Origin: Saccharofermentans sp.
GTDB lineage: Bacteria; Bacillota; Clostridia; Saccharofermentanales; Saccharofermentanaceae
Length of the DNA stretch: 64,000 nt
NCBI GenBank assembly: GCA_024688685.1
Contig: JAILDX010000035.1
Span: forward strand, 1 to 64,000
Reading direction: 5' to 3'
The notes under the pieces were generated by a model, which worked only from the letters and a program-made list of their open reading frames with translations, ran no database searches and was not told the DNA's origin. Numbering within the stretch: the first letter of the stretch is position 1; every line of letters begins with the position of its first letter. The translations under genes were made by a program, and so were the position numbers. Shown here piece by piece: positions 41,467-50,527 of this stretch.

Positions 41467-43695
41467 ATGAGTATCAGGAAGACGAGAACGGTTTCGATAT
41501 CGCTGGTAATTGCGATCATACTGAGTATTACGGGAATACTGCGGATCAGTGTTTACGCGGATTTTGTTGAGGAGGTTGACCTCTACTCAATCCCAAGTCA
41601 GTATGAGCCGTACCTCACGATCCCTGATACGCATCTGCAGGAGTATCAGATCGATGTCGATTCGCTCGGATTCAGTGCGCAGGGGACACCGACGTTCTCC
41701 ATCCTCTCGAAATACAACTCCGGCTACACGGGGACAGGTTACAGTTCGACTGCGGTTTCGGTGTCTGAAAGCGGACTCGTTACACCCGGGGTGACCAAGA
41801 TCTATTACCGCGCTGACGGTACCGGATCTTATCAGGAAATCGATGACTATGTGAGGATCGTCACAACTCCGAGGACGGGCGCATGTGCCGTTCGTGTCAC
41901 GGTCGGAACGGAATACCGCGACATCCTTTTCCGCAACAACAACTACGGTCAGATCGTTGCAAATGAACGCCTCGACACGTTTATGCAGACAAAGATCACG
42001 CCCGGCATGAGTGTCAGGGAGATCGTCTATGCAGCAGGCGAGTTTATCGCATCTTTGGAATACGGCAGCAACAGCGATTATATAGGAATGCTTGCTTGCG
42101 GCTGCGGTGACTGCTGGGGAAGTACAGAACTGTGCATAAAGATCTGCGAGAGATGCGGAATCAAGTCTTGGGCCCGTATCGGCTACCGGGATAAATATGC
42201 CGGAAGCATGCACTCAAATGCACTCGTTGAAGACATTGAGAACGGTATTATTTACGAGTTAGAGGCTGGTTACAGTGTCCCTGCTCCGAGAAAATTTACG
42301 GTCAAGGAGAGGACGTCTGTTTTCGCTTATAAGGAGCTAACAGATAATACCATAGAGGTCTATCAGTACGATTCCGAGAATACGGAGAAGGCTTCGATCG
42401 CTGATCTTATCATTCCTTCCGAGATCGACGGAAAGACAGTTGTCACCATCGGTGATGATTTCATTGCGCCGATCAAATTTCAGTTCACGCTCAAGTTCAA
42501 CATACCGGATACAAAACCATATTCAGTTAGTATTCCGGATACAGTTACAAAAATCGGGAAGAGGGCTTTCCTTGACTGCAGTACGCTTGGAGTTGTTCAT
42601 TTACCTTCGGCTTTGGAAACGATTGGCGATAATGCCTTCAGCGGATGCACTGACCTCACGACCGTATATTTTAACGGAACTGAGGAGCAGTGGAACAACG
42701 TAACGATAGGGACGGGGAACGAGGTTCTTACTACGGCGACGATCCATTTCGTCGAAGATCCGGAGCCTGATTATCCGCCGGCACAGGTAGTCTCGACCAC
42801 GCTTGCGCTTGATGACAGGATCGGTGTCAATTTCTTCCTGACACTTCCTGACGAGGTGCTTGAGAACGATGGCTACATCATGATAAACGACCAGAGGTAC
42901 GACATCCCGTCCAAGGACAGCAGGGGACGTTATCCGTTCAGATATTACCTCGCCGCGGCTGAGCAGGATGACATGCTTGTGCTCACCGTTCACATTGAAA
43001 ACGGAACAGTTTATCCGCTGCTCGATAAGCAAGGTTACGATCTTCTCTGCCATGAGTTCATCTACAGGGCAACCGATTATACCGGCGAGGCACGCTCCAA
43101 GGGAGCATCGGACGCTCTGCTCGAGCTGCTTGTAAAGATGAATACCTATGGGGCGTATGCGCAGCTGCTTTTTAATCATAACGCTGATGAAATCGGAGAG
43201 CCTGACCCTGAAGATTATGCCAGCGTTACACCGAGCGTTCTCGAAACATACGCGCCTGTCATCACGACCGCTCCCGGATCCGGTATCGCCCGGACCGGTT
43301 CGAACCTGATGCTCGAGTCTGCGACAACGCTTACTCATAATTTCACGATCAATTCAGGATCTATTGATGATTATGTATTCAAGGTCAACGGAAATGTGAT
43401 AACACCTTCGACGACCGGTGACATAACGCTTAAGTATGTAGAGGGCAAGTGGAGGATCACCATCGGCCACATAGTTGCAGCACACATGCAGGATGTTTAC
43501 GAGGTGGTAGTTACTGACAGAGAAGGCACGGAGCTTATCAGGATCGATAACTACAGTTCACTGAGCTACGCGTACGTCGTGTTAAGCAAGCTTGGTACGG
43601 AACCCGCAAATGAGAGTGACAGCAAACTGGTCCACGTTATGCAGACCATGTATCTGTATAACAGGTCAGCGGTCAGTTATTTTGGGGTGGAGTGA
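41467..43695 (+). CDS. Secreted array protein 5: transglutaminase-like domain, LRR_5 and shared domain
   Basis: 742 aa from ATG 41467 (AAGGAG 5 nt before it; GTG 41461 is the less likely start). Signal peptide 1-36. A transglutaminase-like domain at about 155-285 has Cys in GDCWGSTELCIKICERCG (near 216), His in MHSNALVEDI, and Glu in YELEAGY where Asp is usual. One or two LRR_5 repeats (IPDTVTKIGKRAFLDC, LETIGDNAFSGC) follow near 330-430. Residues about 441-742 are the shared domain (GVNFFLTLPDEV, SATTLTHNF, NYSSLSYAYVV, LYLYNRSAVSYFG). Array protein 7 has the same plan. Probably co-transcribed with the 128-aa gene. Confidence 0.86.
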   Translation: MSIRKTRTVSISLVIAIILSITGILRISVYADFVEEVDLYSIPSQYEPYLTIPDTHLQEYQIDVDSLGFSAQGTPTFSILSKYNSGYTGTGYSSTAVSVSESGLVTPGVTKIYYRADGTGSYQEIDDYVRIVTTPRTGACAVRVTVGTEYRDILFRNNNYGQIVANERLDTFMQTKITPGMSVREIVYAAGEFIASLEYGSNSDYIGMLACGCGDCWGSTELCIKICERCGIKSWARIGYRDKYAGSMHSNALVEDIENGIIYELEAGYSVPAPRKFTVKERTSVFAYKELTDNTIEVYQYDSENTEKASIADLIIPSEIDGKTVVTIGDDFIAPIKFQFTLKFNIPDTKPYSVSIPDTVTKIGKRAFLDCSTLGVVHLPSALETIGDNAFSGCTDLTTVYFNGTEEQWNNVTIGTGNEVLTTATIHFVEDPEPDYPPAQVVSTTLALDDRIGVNFFLTLPDEVLENDGYIMINDQRYDIPSKDSRGRYPFRYYLAAAEQDDMLVLTVHIENGTVYPLLDKQGYDLLCHEFIYRATDYTGEARSKGASDALLELLVKMNTYGAYAQLLFNHNADEIGEPDPEDYASVTPSVLETYAPVITTAPGSGIARTGSNLMLESATTLTHNFTINSGSIDDYVFKVNGNVITPSTTGDITLKYVEGKWRITIGHIVAAHMQDVYEVVVTDREGTELIRIDNYSSLSYAYVVLSKLGTEPANESDSKLVHVMQTMYLYNRSAVSYFGVE

Positions 43696-43755
43696 CTCCG
43701 TAAAAATTTTTGAACAGATATCTGAAATAAACCTCATCAACCCGCCATTAGCCGA

Positions 43756-43784
43756 TTGATTATTATTATTTAAGAGAATAAAAT
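43756..43784 (+). promoter_or_regulatory. Array-type promoter (gene 6)
   Basis: TTGATT (43756-43761), 17 bp, TAAAAT (43779-43784); CGGAGG before the ATG at 43815. Confidence 0.6.
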
Positions 43785-43814
43785 AACAAGATAAGCATCA
43801 ATCGGAGGCGCACC

Positions 43815-46136
43815 ATGAACAAGACAATCGGGAAGATCGTGACTGCAGTATTTGCAGTGATCTGTATTGTTTCACTTTTTTCGAGAACTACTGAAGCTGC
43901 ATTGACAATTACTGTCAATATCGACGCAACGATCAACGAGACAACAGCAAGAGAGATGTTGCCGCTGATCAATGACTGGCGACAGTCGGGCGACGGATGG
44001 TACTGGGATCTGCAGAATGTGGAATACTATACAGGTGTTCTTCCTGCGTATGAGTACGATTATGATCTTGAGCAGATCGCCATGCAGAGAGCGGTTGAGG
44101 GGGCGATGCATTTTGCTCACACAAGACCAAGCGGGGACAAGTTCTATACTTGTACATATAACGGTACCGCGCCAAACGGTGAATGTCTTGCTTACGGTTG
44201 CCAGACTGCGCAGGAAGCTTTTACTGTGCTTCAGGAGAATACGTATTTTTTTGATGGCCAGGAGCACAGAAGAATGTTGCTTGCCGAGTCATTTTCTTCA
44301 GTAGGAATCGCATATGCGGTTGTCGACGGAATAGAATGCTGGGCGATCGAGCTGGGTGTTGAGAACAGCGGTGCGGCACAGACATCAGCATTTGTGGGCA
44401 GCAGGACTTTTGAAGTTGATGTAAACCTAAATGAGTACACGCTGCAGATCGAGATCGGTGCGTCGATCATAAATGACAAGTATGATATGGTTGCTGACCT
44501 GCCTGTTGTCTCAGGATACTTTAAGTATAAGAACGGTGAAGGTTATTTCAGAGCAGATGCTTCTAAGTTTACGGATGTAACCTGGACCTCTGCTGATCCG
44601 AACATCTGTGAGATAATCGATAATGCTCAGTATCACATGGTAAATCAGGGAAGGACCACGGCAACGGCATCAGTCGTTTACGAAGGCAGAACTTATACAA
44701 AATCTATTACTGTCAATTCGGCTGCGGTCAGCTTTACGCAGGCAGGATCGGAGGTATCCATCACGGTCCCTGATATGGCTTATAACGGATATGTTCCTGA
44801 ACCTGAACCGATAATAATCTATAACGGAAAGCAGCTGGTCATGGGAACGGATTTCAGATGCGACTATTCCTCAAGAGTTACAATTAACAACAAAAGGTCA
44901 TATGTGAATATTTACGGAATGGGTAATTTTACCGGGCTCAAGACAGTTAATTTCAGTATAGTTAGGGGCACCCCTGATGATATGCAGATAGAACCGATCG
45001 GTGACCAGCTCTATACAGGCAGCCCCATTACACCACAGGTTGTTATGCATAACCGCGAAGTTCTGCTGGTGGAGGGTACGGACTATACTGTCTCGTATTC
45101 CAATAATGTTGATTATGGAACTGCAAGCATCCTCATTACAATGAAGGAAAGCAGGTATTATACAGGTTCGAAGACGATCAATTTCAGGATCGTTCATCCG
45201 TCGGATCTCGGGGCGAAAGTGGTTTCGCGAAGCCTGGCTCTCGAGGGAAAGATAGGAGTCAATTTCTATCTGACACTTCCTGATTCACTTCTCGCTGACA
45301 GCGGCGCATATGTGATGATCAATGATACGCAATACGATATTCCTGAACCTGATAATGGAAGGTATCTGTTCAGGCATTACTGTGCGGCATGTGAGATGAG
45401 GGATGATCTCGTTCTCTCTGTGCATAAGAGCGACGGAAGTCTGTTCCAGCTGTTTGATAATAACGATGTTGATGTCACGGAGACGGGATATGTTTATTCG
45501 ATTATTGCGTATGCTGATGCAGCACGTGCAAGCTCAAGGAGCACGGCTGAACTAAAAAGACTTCTCAACCGCATGGCGGATTATGGTAAGACTGCGCAGA
45601 TATATTTCGGGAACAATGAATATGCAGGCGATTACTCTCAGATAGGCGGCGACATAGATGCAATATCATCATCCGACCTTTCTGCTTATGTACCTGTCAT
45701 TGAGACGGCAGCTTCTGCGGGAATCTCCAGAACAGGTTCGACTTTGGCGCTCGAAGCGGCGACAACATTGAACCATAATTTCCAGATCAATTCCGGATCC
45801 ATCAATGATTATGTTTTCTATGTGGATGGCCGTGAGATCACTTTGAATTCGACAGGCAATGTGACACTTGTTCAGGATGGAAATAAGTATAAGCTGTCGA
45901 TAAAGAACATAGCAGCTGCACAGCTCCAGATAGCTCACGAGATCGAAGTAAGGGAAAGAGCTACCGGCAGTATTGTGATCAAAGTCAGCAATTACAGCGC
46001 GCTCAGCTATGTTGAGAGTGTTGTGACCAAGGGCAGTTCTTCAACGAATCAGAAGACTCTGCAGCTTGTTAAGATGATGAAGGCGCTGTATCTGTATAAC
46101 ATGGCGGCAGTTGAATATTTTGGCAATCAGGTATAA
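43815..46136 (+). CDS. Secreted array protein 6: CAP/SCP domain, Ig/MBG-like repeats, shared domain
   Basis: 773 aa. Signal peptide 1-27. The CAP-like domain (about 30-195) aligns with array protein 3: LEQIAMQRAVEGAMHFAHTRPSG with His, GQEHRRMLL with His and CWAIELGVENSG with Glu; the first Glu motif is altered (NGECLAYG). An Ig-like domain (WTSADPNICEI) follows near 255-300, then two repeats with Y-N-G / Y-T-G and DYTVSYSNNV near 315-460. Residues about 469-773 are the shared domain (GVNFYLTLPDSL, AATTLNHNF, NYSALSYVESVV, LYLYNMAAVEYFG). The next array gene starts 15 bp after the stop, so genes 6, 7 and the ligase-like gene likely form one operon. Confidence 0.87.
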   Translation: MNKTIGKIVTAVFAVICIVSLFSRTTEAALTITVNIDATINETTAREMLPLINDWRQSGDGWYWDLQNVEYYTGVLPAYEYDYDLEQIAMQRAVEGAMHFAHTRPSGDKFYTCTYNGTAPNGECLAYGCQTAQEAFTVLQENTYFFDGQEHRRMLLAESFSSVGIAYAVVDGIECWAIELGVENSGAAQTSAFVGSRTFEVDVNLNEYTLQIEIGASIINDKYDMVADLPVVSGYFKYKNGEGYFRADASKFTDVTWTSADPNICEIIDNAQYHMVNQGRTTATASVVYEGRTYTKSITVNSAAVSFTQAGSEVSITVPDMAYNGYVPEPEPIIIYNGKQLVMGTDFRCDYSSRVTINNKRSYVNIYGMGNFTGLKTVNFSIVRGTPDDMQIEPIGDQLYTGSPITPQVVMHNREVLLVEGTDYTVSYSNNVDYGTASILITMKESRYYTGSKTINFRIVHPSDLGAKVVSRSLALEGKIGVNFYLTLPDSLLADSGAYVMINDTQYDIPEPDNGRYLFRHYCAACEMRDDLVLSVHKSDGSLFQLFDNNDVDVTETGYVYSIIAYADAARASSRSTAELKRLLNRMADYGKTAQIYFGNNEYAGDYSQIGGDIDAISSSDLSAYVPVIETAASAGISRTGSTLALEAATTLNHNFQINSGSINDYVFYVDGREITLNSTGNVTLVQDGNKYKLSIKNIAAAQLQIAHEIEVRERATGSIVIKVSNYSALSYVESVVTKGSSSTNQKTLQLVKMMKALYLYNMAAVEYFGNQV

Positions 46137-46150
46137 CAGGAGGTCATATC

Positions 46151-48868
46151 ATGGGGATTTTTAGGCGTTGTATAGCTTCGGTACTGGCGGCAGCAATGAT
46201 CGCAGGATCAGCTGTTATTGTAAGGACTCCCGTAAAGGCGAATACAGTTATCGCAAAAGAAATCAGCTTCTATTCTGCTGCAAGTGACGCTCCTGTTCAG
46301 GTCCCGGACACATATGAGAAAGAGCACCAGATTACGCTTGCAGATCTCGGACTTACGAGTGGAACGATCACAGGTTACTCATATGGACAGTATAGTGTTA
46401 CTGTTCCGGGGGAATCGTACGATGCCTCGTCGGTCAAGGTTACTAACAGCGGACTTCTTACTCCGGGATGCTGGTACTGGAAGGGCAGTATGGGATCTTC
46501 CTCTCCTGTTGACGGATATACGCGCACGACTCCGTATGTCGGTTATGTAGTGATAAGAGTCACTGTCAAGGACAATAACAAAACGAGCTACTATTATATA
46601 CTTGCTCATAATTACAATTATCTGCAGACATATGGAGATCAGGTAATAGATCAGTTTATAGCTGAAAATATCACCCCCGACATGTCGATCAAAGAGATAG
46701 TTACTGCGGCAACCAAGTGGACTGCTGAGAAATACAGCTATGGTAATAATCAGTCATACTATAACATGATCGCTTACGGTTATGGAGACTGCTGGGCAAG
46801 TGCAGCTCTTATCAATACGATCTGTCAGCGATGTGGACTTCATTCATGGATCCGCAATGCCAACAGGGACAGCGGTGCAGGTTCGGGACACAAGAACGCG
46901 ATAATAGAAGATCCCGAGAATGGCGTCTGGTATATAGGTGAAGCCGGATATGGAGGAGATGCTCCGCGCTACTATAATGTTGATACGAGAAGATCTCTGT
47001 TCTGTTATCGCATTAAGACGTACAGCAACGATAATCCGACATGCGAAGTATATCAGCTGGATGGAGATACAGACACTTATCAGAGCACTACAGTCGTTGA
47101 GGTTCCTTCAAAACTCGATAAGTACAAGGTTGTATCGGTGGGCGATAAGTTTATTATGAGTAATTCCGTTGTTCAGCGCGTAATACTGCCTGACACGGTA
47201 ACGAGCATTGGCTCTGCTTCATTTCACAGCTGTTCATCACTGACTGATCTTAATATCCCTGCGGGTGTGACATCTATCGGGGACAGTGCTTTCCATAGCT
47301 GCACTAAGATCAAGAGGATCGTTCTCCCGGATGCCGTTACGAGCATTGGAGCTTCCGCGTTCCTTGGCTGCAGTTCGCTTGCTTCGATGAGCATTCCGTC
47401 AGGTGTTTCAGCAATCGGAGCATCGACTTTCCAGAGGTGTGTCTCGCTCGGTTCGATAAGCATTCCTTCGTCGGTAACATCGATCGGGAAGAATGCGTTC
47501 AGCGGATGCACGTGCCTTACGGATGTGTATTTCGGGGGAACTGAGGAAGAGTGGAATACTATCGAGATCGGTGACGGCAATGGTGTGCTTGACGGAGTCA
47601 GAGTCCATTTTAATTCGACGGTGGATGTGTATTCAGACCTGCCTTCGGATGTTGCGGTAGTAGTGTCGAAGAGTCTTGATCTGAACGGCAAGATCGGTGT
47701 TAATTTCAAGCTTAAGCTGCCTCAGGAGATCCTGTCAGACCGCAATGCTTATATAGATATAAATGGAACTCATTACAGTGTTCCTTCGCCTGACGGACAG
47801 GGCAATTATGTCTTTACTTATTACTGCGCTGCTGCAGAAATCAGAGATGAACTTGTCCTGACGGTTCATAAAGGAGACGGAAGTATATGTCCGCTCTATA
47901 CAAGTGCATGGCAGGATGTAACGGCAACAGGTTTTGTATATTCAGTAGATGCTTATATTCAGAGAGTAAGTCCTGACACATCAATCCCGGAGTCACTGCG
48001 CAATCTCGTAAAAACACTGTCGGATTATGGAAAGCAGGCACAGATATTTTTTGACTACAATGCGGATGCCGGCAGTTTCTCGAATCAGGCAGGTTATGCT
48101 GCAAGCATAAGCTACTCGAACCTCTCGAAGTTTAAGCCGGTCATCACTTCAGACAGTGAAGCAGGTATCGCAAGGAAGAGCTCGCAGCTCGAACTCATAT
48201 CGGCAACGACACTCATCCATAACTTCACACTGTCGTCAGGCAGCATTTCCGATTATGTAATAACAGTTGACGGTAAGGTCATCACGACCTCTACAAAAGG
48301 TGATATCACACTGAAGGAAGAGGGAGGAGTTTACAGGCTCAGGATTGCCAACATTGCCGCAGCAGAACTCCAGATCCCTCACAAGGTCGAGGTTAAGGAC
48401 CTGAGCGGCAAAACGGTCATTAACATCAGTAACTACAGCGCTCTGAGCTATGCCTATGTTGTACTTGAAGCTGCTGATCCCTATGTTCCTCACGGGCTCA
48501 ATCCCGTTCAGGTGGATGCTGATCTTGTCAAGCTCATGAGAATGCTCTACAAGTATAACAGAGCGGCAATGGAATACTGGGGTATCACTGATGTGGCTCC
48601 TGTCTATGATGCGGAGCCTGAGGAAGTGGTTGTGCCCGATCCGGTTGATGAGCCTGAGGATGCCGGTGAACCCGAACCGGTGGAGACTCCCGAGATAACT
48701 GAGCCTTTGGAGACTCCTGAAATCGCTGAAACCGAGACACCCGAGACTTCCGGGATCCCGGAACCTTCCGTAGACCTCGGAACAGATGTCGCCACAGAAC
48801 CCGGGGAGCCGCAGGAAATAAACCCGGAAGAAGAGACCCTGCCGAGTGAAGAACCTGACGCCGCTTAA
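46151..48868 (+). CDS. Secreted array protein 7: transglutaminase-like domain, LRR_5, shared domain and acidic tail
   Basis: 905 aa. Signal peptide 1-30. A transglutaminase-like domain near 150-275 has Cys in GDCWASAALINTICQRCG (near 213), His in GSGHKNAIIEDP and Glu in IGEAGYGG. At least four LRR_5 repeats (about 345-465: TSIGSASFHSC, TSIGDSAFHSC, TSIGASAFLGC, TSIGKNAFSGC) follow. The shared domain is at about 503-808 (GVNFKLKLPQEI, SATTLIHNF, NYSALSYAYVV, YNRAAMEYWG). The tail (about 809-905) is rich in Glu, Pro, Thr and Val. AGGAGG precedes the ATG. The ligase-like gene starts inside its last codons (23-bp overlap), so their synthesis is coupled. Confidence 0.87.
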   Translation: MGIFRRCIASVLAAAMIAGSAVIVRTPVKANTVIAKEISFYSAASDAPVQVPDTYEKEHQITLADLGLTSGTITGYSYGQYSVTVPGESYDASSVKVTNSGLLTPGCWYWKGSMGSSSPVDGYTRTTPYVGYVVIRVTVKDNNKTSYYYILAHNYNYLQTYGDQVIDQFIAENITPDMSIKEIVTAATKWTAEKYSYGNNQSYYNMIAYGYGDCWASAALINTICQRCGLHSWIRNANRDSGAGSGHKNAIIEDPENGVWYIGEAGYGGDAPRYYNVDTRRSLFCYRIKTYSNDNPTCEVYQLDGDTDTYQSTTVVEVPSKLDKYKVVSVGDKFIMSNSVVQRVILPDTVTSIGSASFHSCSSLTDLNIPAGVTSIGDSAFHSCTKIKRIVLPDAVTSIGASAFLGCSSLASMSIPSGVSAIGASTFQRCVSLGSISIPSSVTSIGKNAFSGCTCLTDVYFGGTEEEWNTIEIGDGNGVLDGVRVHFNSTVDVYSDLPSDVAVVVSKSLDLNGKIGVNFKLKLPQEILSDRNAYIDINGTHYSVPSPDGQGNYVFTYYCAAAEIRDELVLTVHKGDGSICPLYTSAWQDVTATGFVYSVDAYIQRVSPDTSIPESLRNLVKTLSDYGKQAQIFFDYNADAGSFSNQAGYAASISYSNLSKFKPVITSDSEAGIARKSSQLELISATTLIHNFTLSSGSISDYVITVDGKVITTSTKGDITLKEEGGVYRLRIANIAAAELQIPHKVEVKDLSGKTVINISNYSALSYAYVVLEAADPYVPHGLNPVQVDADLVKLMRMLYKYNRAAMEYWGITDVAPVYDAEPEEVVVPDPVDEPEDAGEPEPVETPEITEPLETPEIAETETPETSGIPEPSVDLGTDVATEPGEPQEINPEEETLPSEEPDAA

Positions 48869-50495
48869 GATACTTGTTGCGCTGATACCTTTTCTCACAG
48901 GGGTTTTCTACGAGTGGGAATCGGCGCTTGTATCTGTCGCTCTGATAATATTGATAGTTATCGATGTATTCAGAAATAAAAAGCTGACCATTCTTCCCGG
49001 ACTTCCGCTGTATTTTGCGTTAGGCGTTGTCGTTTTCCATGCGGTCAGCGCATTCTGGGCTGTTGACCGGGGGATGATGCCGCTCGGAGTTCTCAAGTTC
49101 CTGCCTTTGCCGCTATTCGTGATCGCGGCTTCGCAGATATCGGAAATATCGCGTAAGGAATTACTTGATCTTGTGCCCATATCGGGCGTTATTATGACTG
49201 TCCTGTCAGCAGGACTAAGCTTAGTGGGACCTCTCAAAGGTCATGTTATAGTAAGAGGGCGTCTCGGGGGCTTCTTCGAATACCCGAATGCTTTTGCAAT
49301 GTTCCTGCTCGTATGCCTGATCCTAGTGCTTTTTAAAGAAAACATAAAGCCCGCCGACTGGATCTTTGCGGCTGTTTATCTTGTGGGCATAGCGCTGAGC
49401 GGCAGCAGGACCGTTCTCGTTCTCACAGCCGCAACTGCAGTTACATTTATCATATGGGTAAAGGATAAGAAGATAAAGCTGATCTCTGTCGCTGTGTGTG
49501 TCATAGGTGCGGCCGTCGCAGGTATCTATCTCTTTAACAGGCTCCCTTCACTGACTAACGGCAGTACATTCTATGGGCGTCTTCTATACTTCGGAGATGC
49601 TCTGCCCGTTATACTTAAGCACCCGTTCGGTCTCGGTTATTACGGCTATTACTACACGCAGGGCGAGTTCCAGACAGGCGTCTACAGTGTGGTCCATATT
49701 CACAATGATCTTTTGCAGATCCTGCTCGATATAGGCTGGATCCCGGCTGTCATGGGTGTTCTGATGTGTGTAAAAGCTTTTATGAAAGCGGGCTTCAGGA
49801 ACAGACTGCTCCTTATCATGCTCGGACTCCACATTCTGTTTGACTTTGATATGCAGTTTATTGCGATGGCAGTCATACTTCTGGCTGTTGTTATTACTGA
49901 CTCGGATGTAAAAACAAAGACTGCCGATTCCCGTGCCGTCCTTCCGGCGGTGGCCGCAGCGGGAGCGGCGATCGTCTTTTTCGCTATGTTCTTCGGACTG
50001 GCATCATTGCTGTGTTTTACCAAAGATTACAGTTCGGCGCTTAAGGTGTATCCGTTCTATACCGAAGCTGAGGTGGCCGTTCTTTCGTCTCAGAAGGACC
50101 CTGTCGAAATGGGCCGGATCGCTGACCACATACTTTCCCGCAACCCCAACTCTTCAATTGCCAACAGCGCGAAAGCCAGAGTCTGCTACTCCGCAGGCAA
50201 TGTTCCGCAGATGATCGAATACAAGGAAAAAGCCATAGCATATAACAAGTATTCGCTGGTAGAATATCTTGATTATATCGATATGATGAAGGTGGTCATT
50301 TCGCTCTATATCCAGAATGAAGATTACGACAGCGCATCGTTCTGCATAAAGAAGGTTATAAAGGCCGCTGATTCTCTTGAAAGGGTGGAGGCCGGAACAT
50401 CTTATTTTGGGTTGAGAATTGATGACAAACCTGACCTGTTGCTGCCAGAGGATTATGCAGAATATGTAAATAGCTTAAGACAGATTATGGTATAA
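48846..50495 (+). CDS. O-antigen ligase/Wzy-family membrane protein with soluble C-terminal region
   Basis: 549 aa. About ten to twelve membrane segments fill residues 1-400. The large loop before the last segments (GRLLYFGDALPVILKHPFGLGYYGYYY, VHIHNDLLQILLDIGW with the conserved His) matches the O-antigen ligase/polymerase (Wzy_C, PF04932-like) signature. The last 150 residues are soluble and helical, TPR-like. Such proteins join glycans or other lipid-linked polymers at the outer face of the membrane. The GTG start lies inside array gene 7, and array gene 8 begins 32 bp after the stop. The enzyme may therefore glycosylate or attach the array proteins; that is inference. Confidence 0.8.
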   Translation: MKNLTPLKILVALIPFLTGVFYEWESALVSVALIILIVIDVFRNKKLTILPGLPLYFALGVVVFHAVSAFWAVDRGMMPLGVLKFLPLPLFVIAASQISEISRKELLDLVPISGVIMTVLSAGLSLVGPLKGHVIVRGRLGGFFEYPNAFAMFLLVCLILVLFKENIKPADWIFAAVYLVGIALSGSRTVLVLTAATAVTFIIWVKDKKIKLISVAVCVIGAAVAGIYLFNRLPSLTNGSTFYGRLLYFGDALPVILKHPFGLGYYGYYYTQGEFQTGVYSVVHIHNDLLQILLDIGWIPAVMGVLMCVKAFMKAGFRNRLLLIMLGLHILFDFDMQFIAMAVILLAVVITDSDVKTKTADSRAVLPAVAAAGAAIVFFAMFFGLASLLCFTKDYSSALKVYPFYTEAEVAVLSSQKDPVEMGRIADHILSRNPNSSIANSAKARVCYSAGNVPQMIEYKEKAIAYNKYSLVEYLDYIDMMKVVISLYIQNEDYDSASFCIKKVIKAADSLERVEAGTSYFGLRIDDKPDLLLPEDYAEYVNSLRQIMV

Positions 50496-50527
50496 TCTGT
50501 TGTGTTTTCGTATTTGGAGGTGGATTT

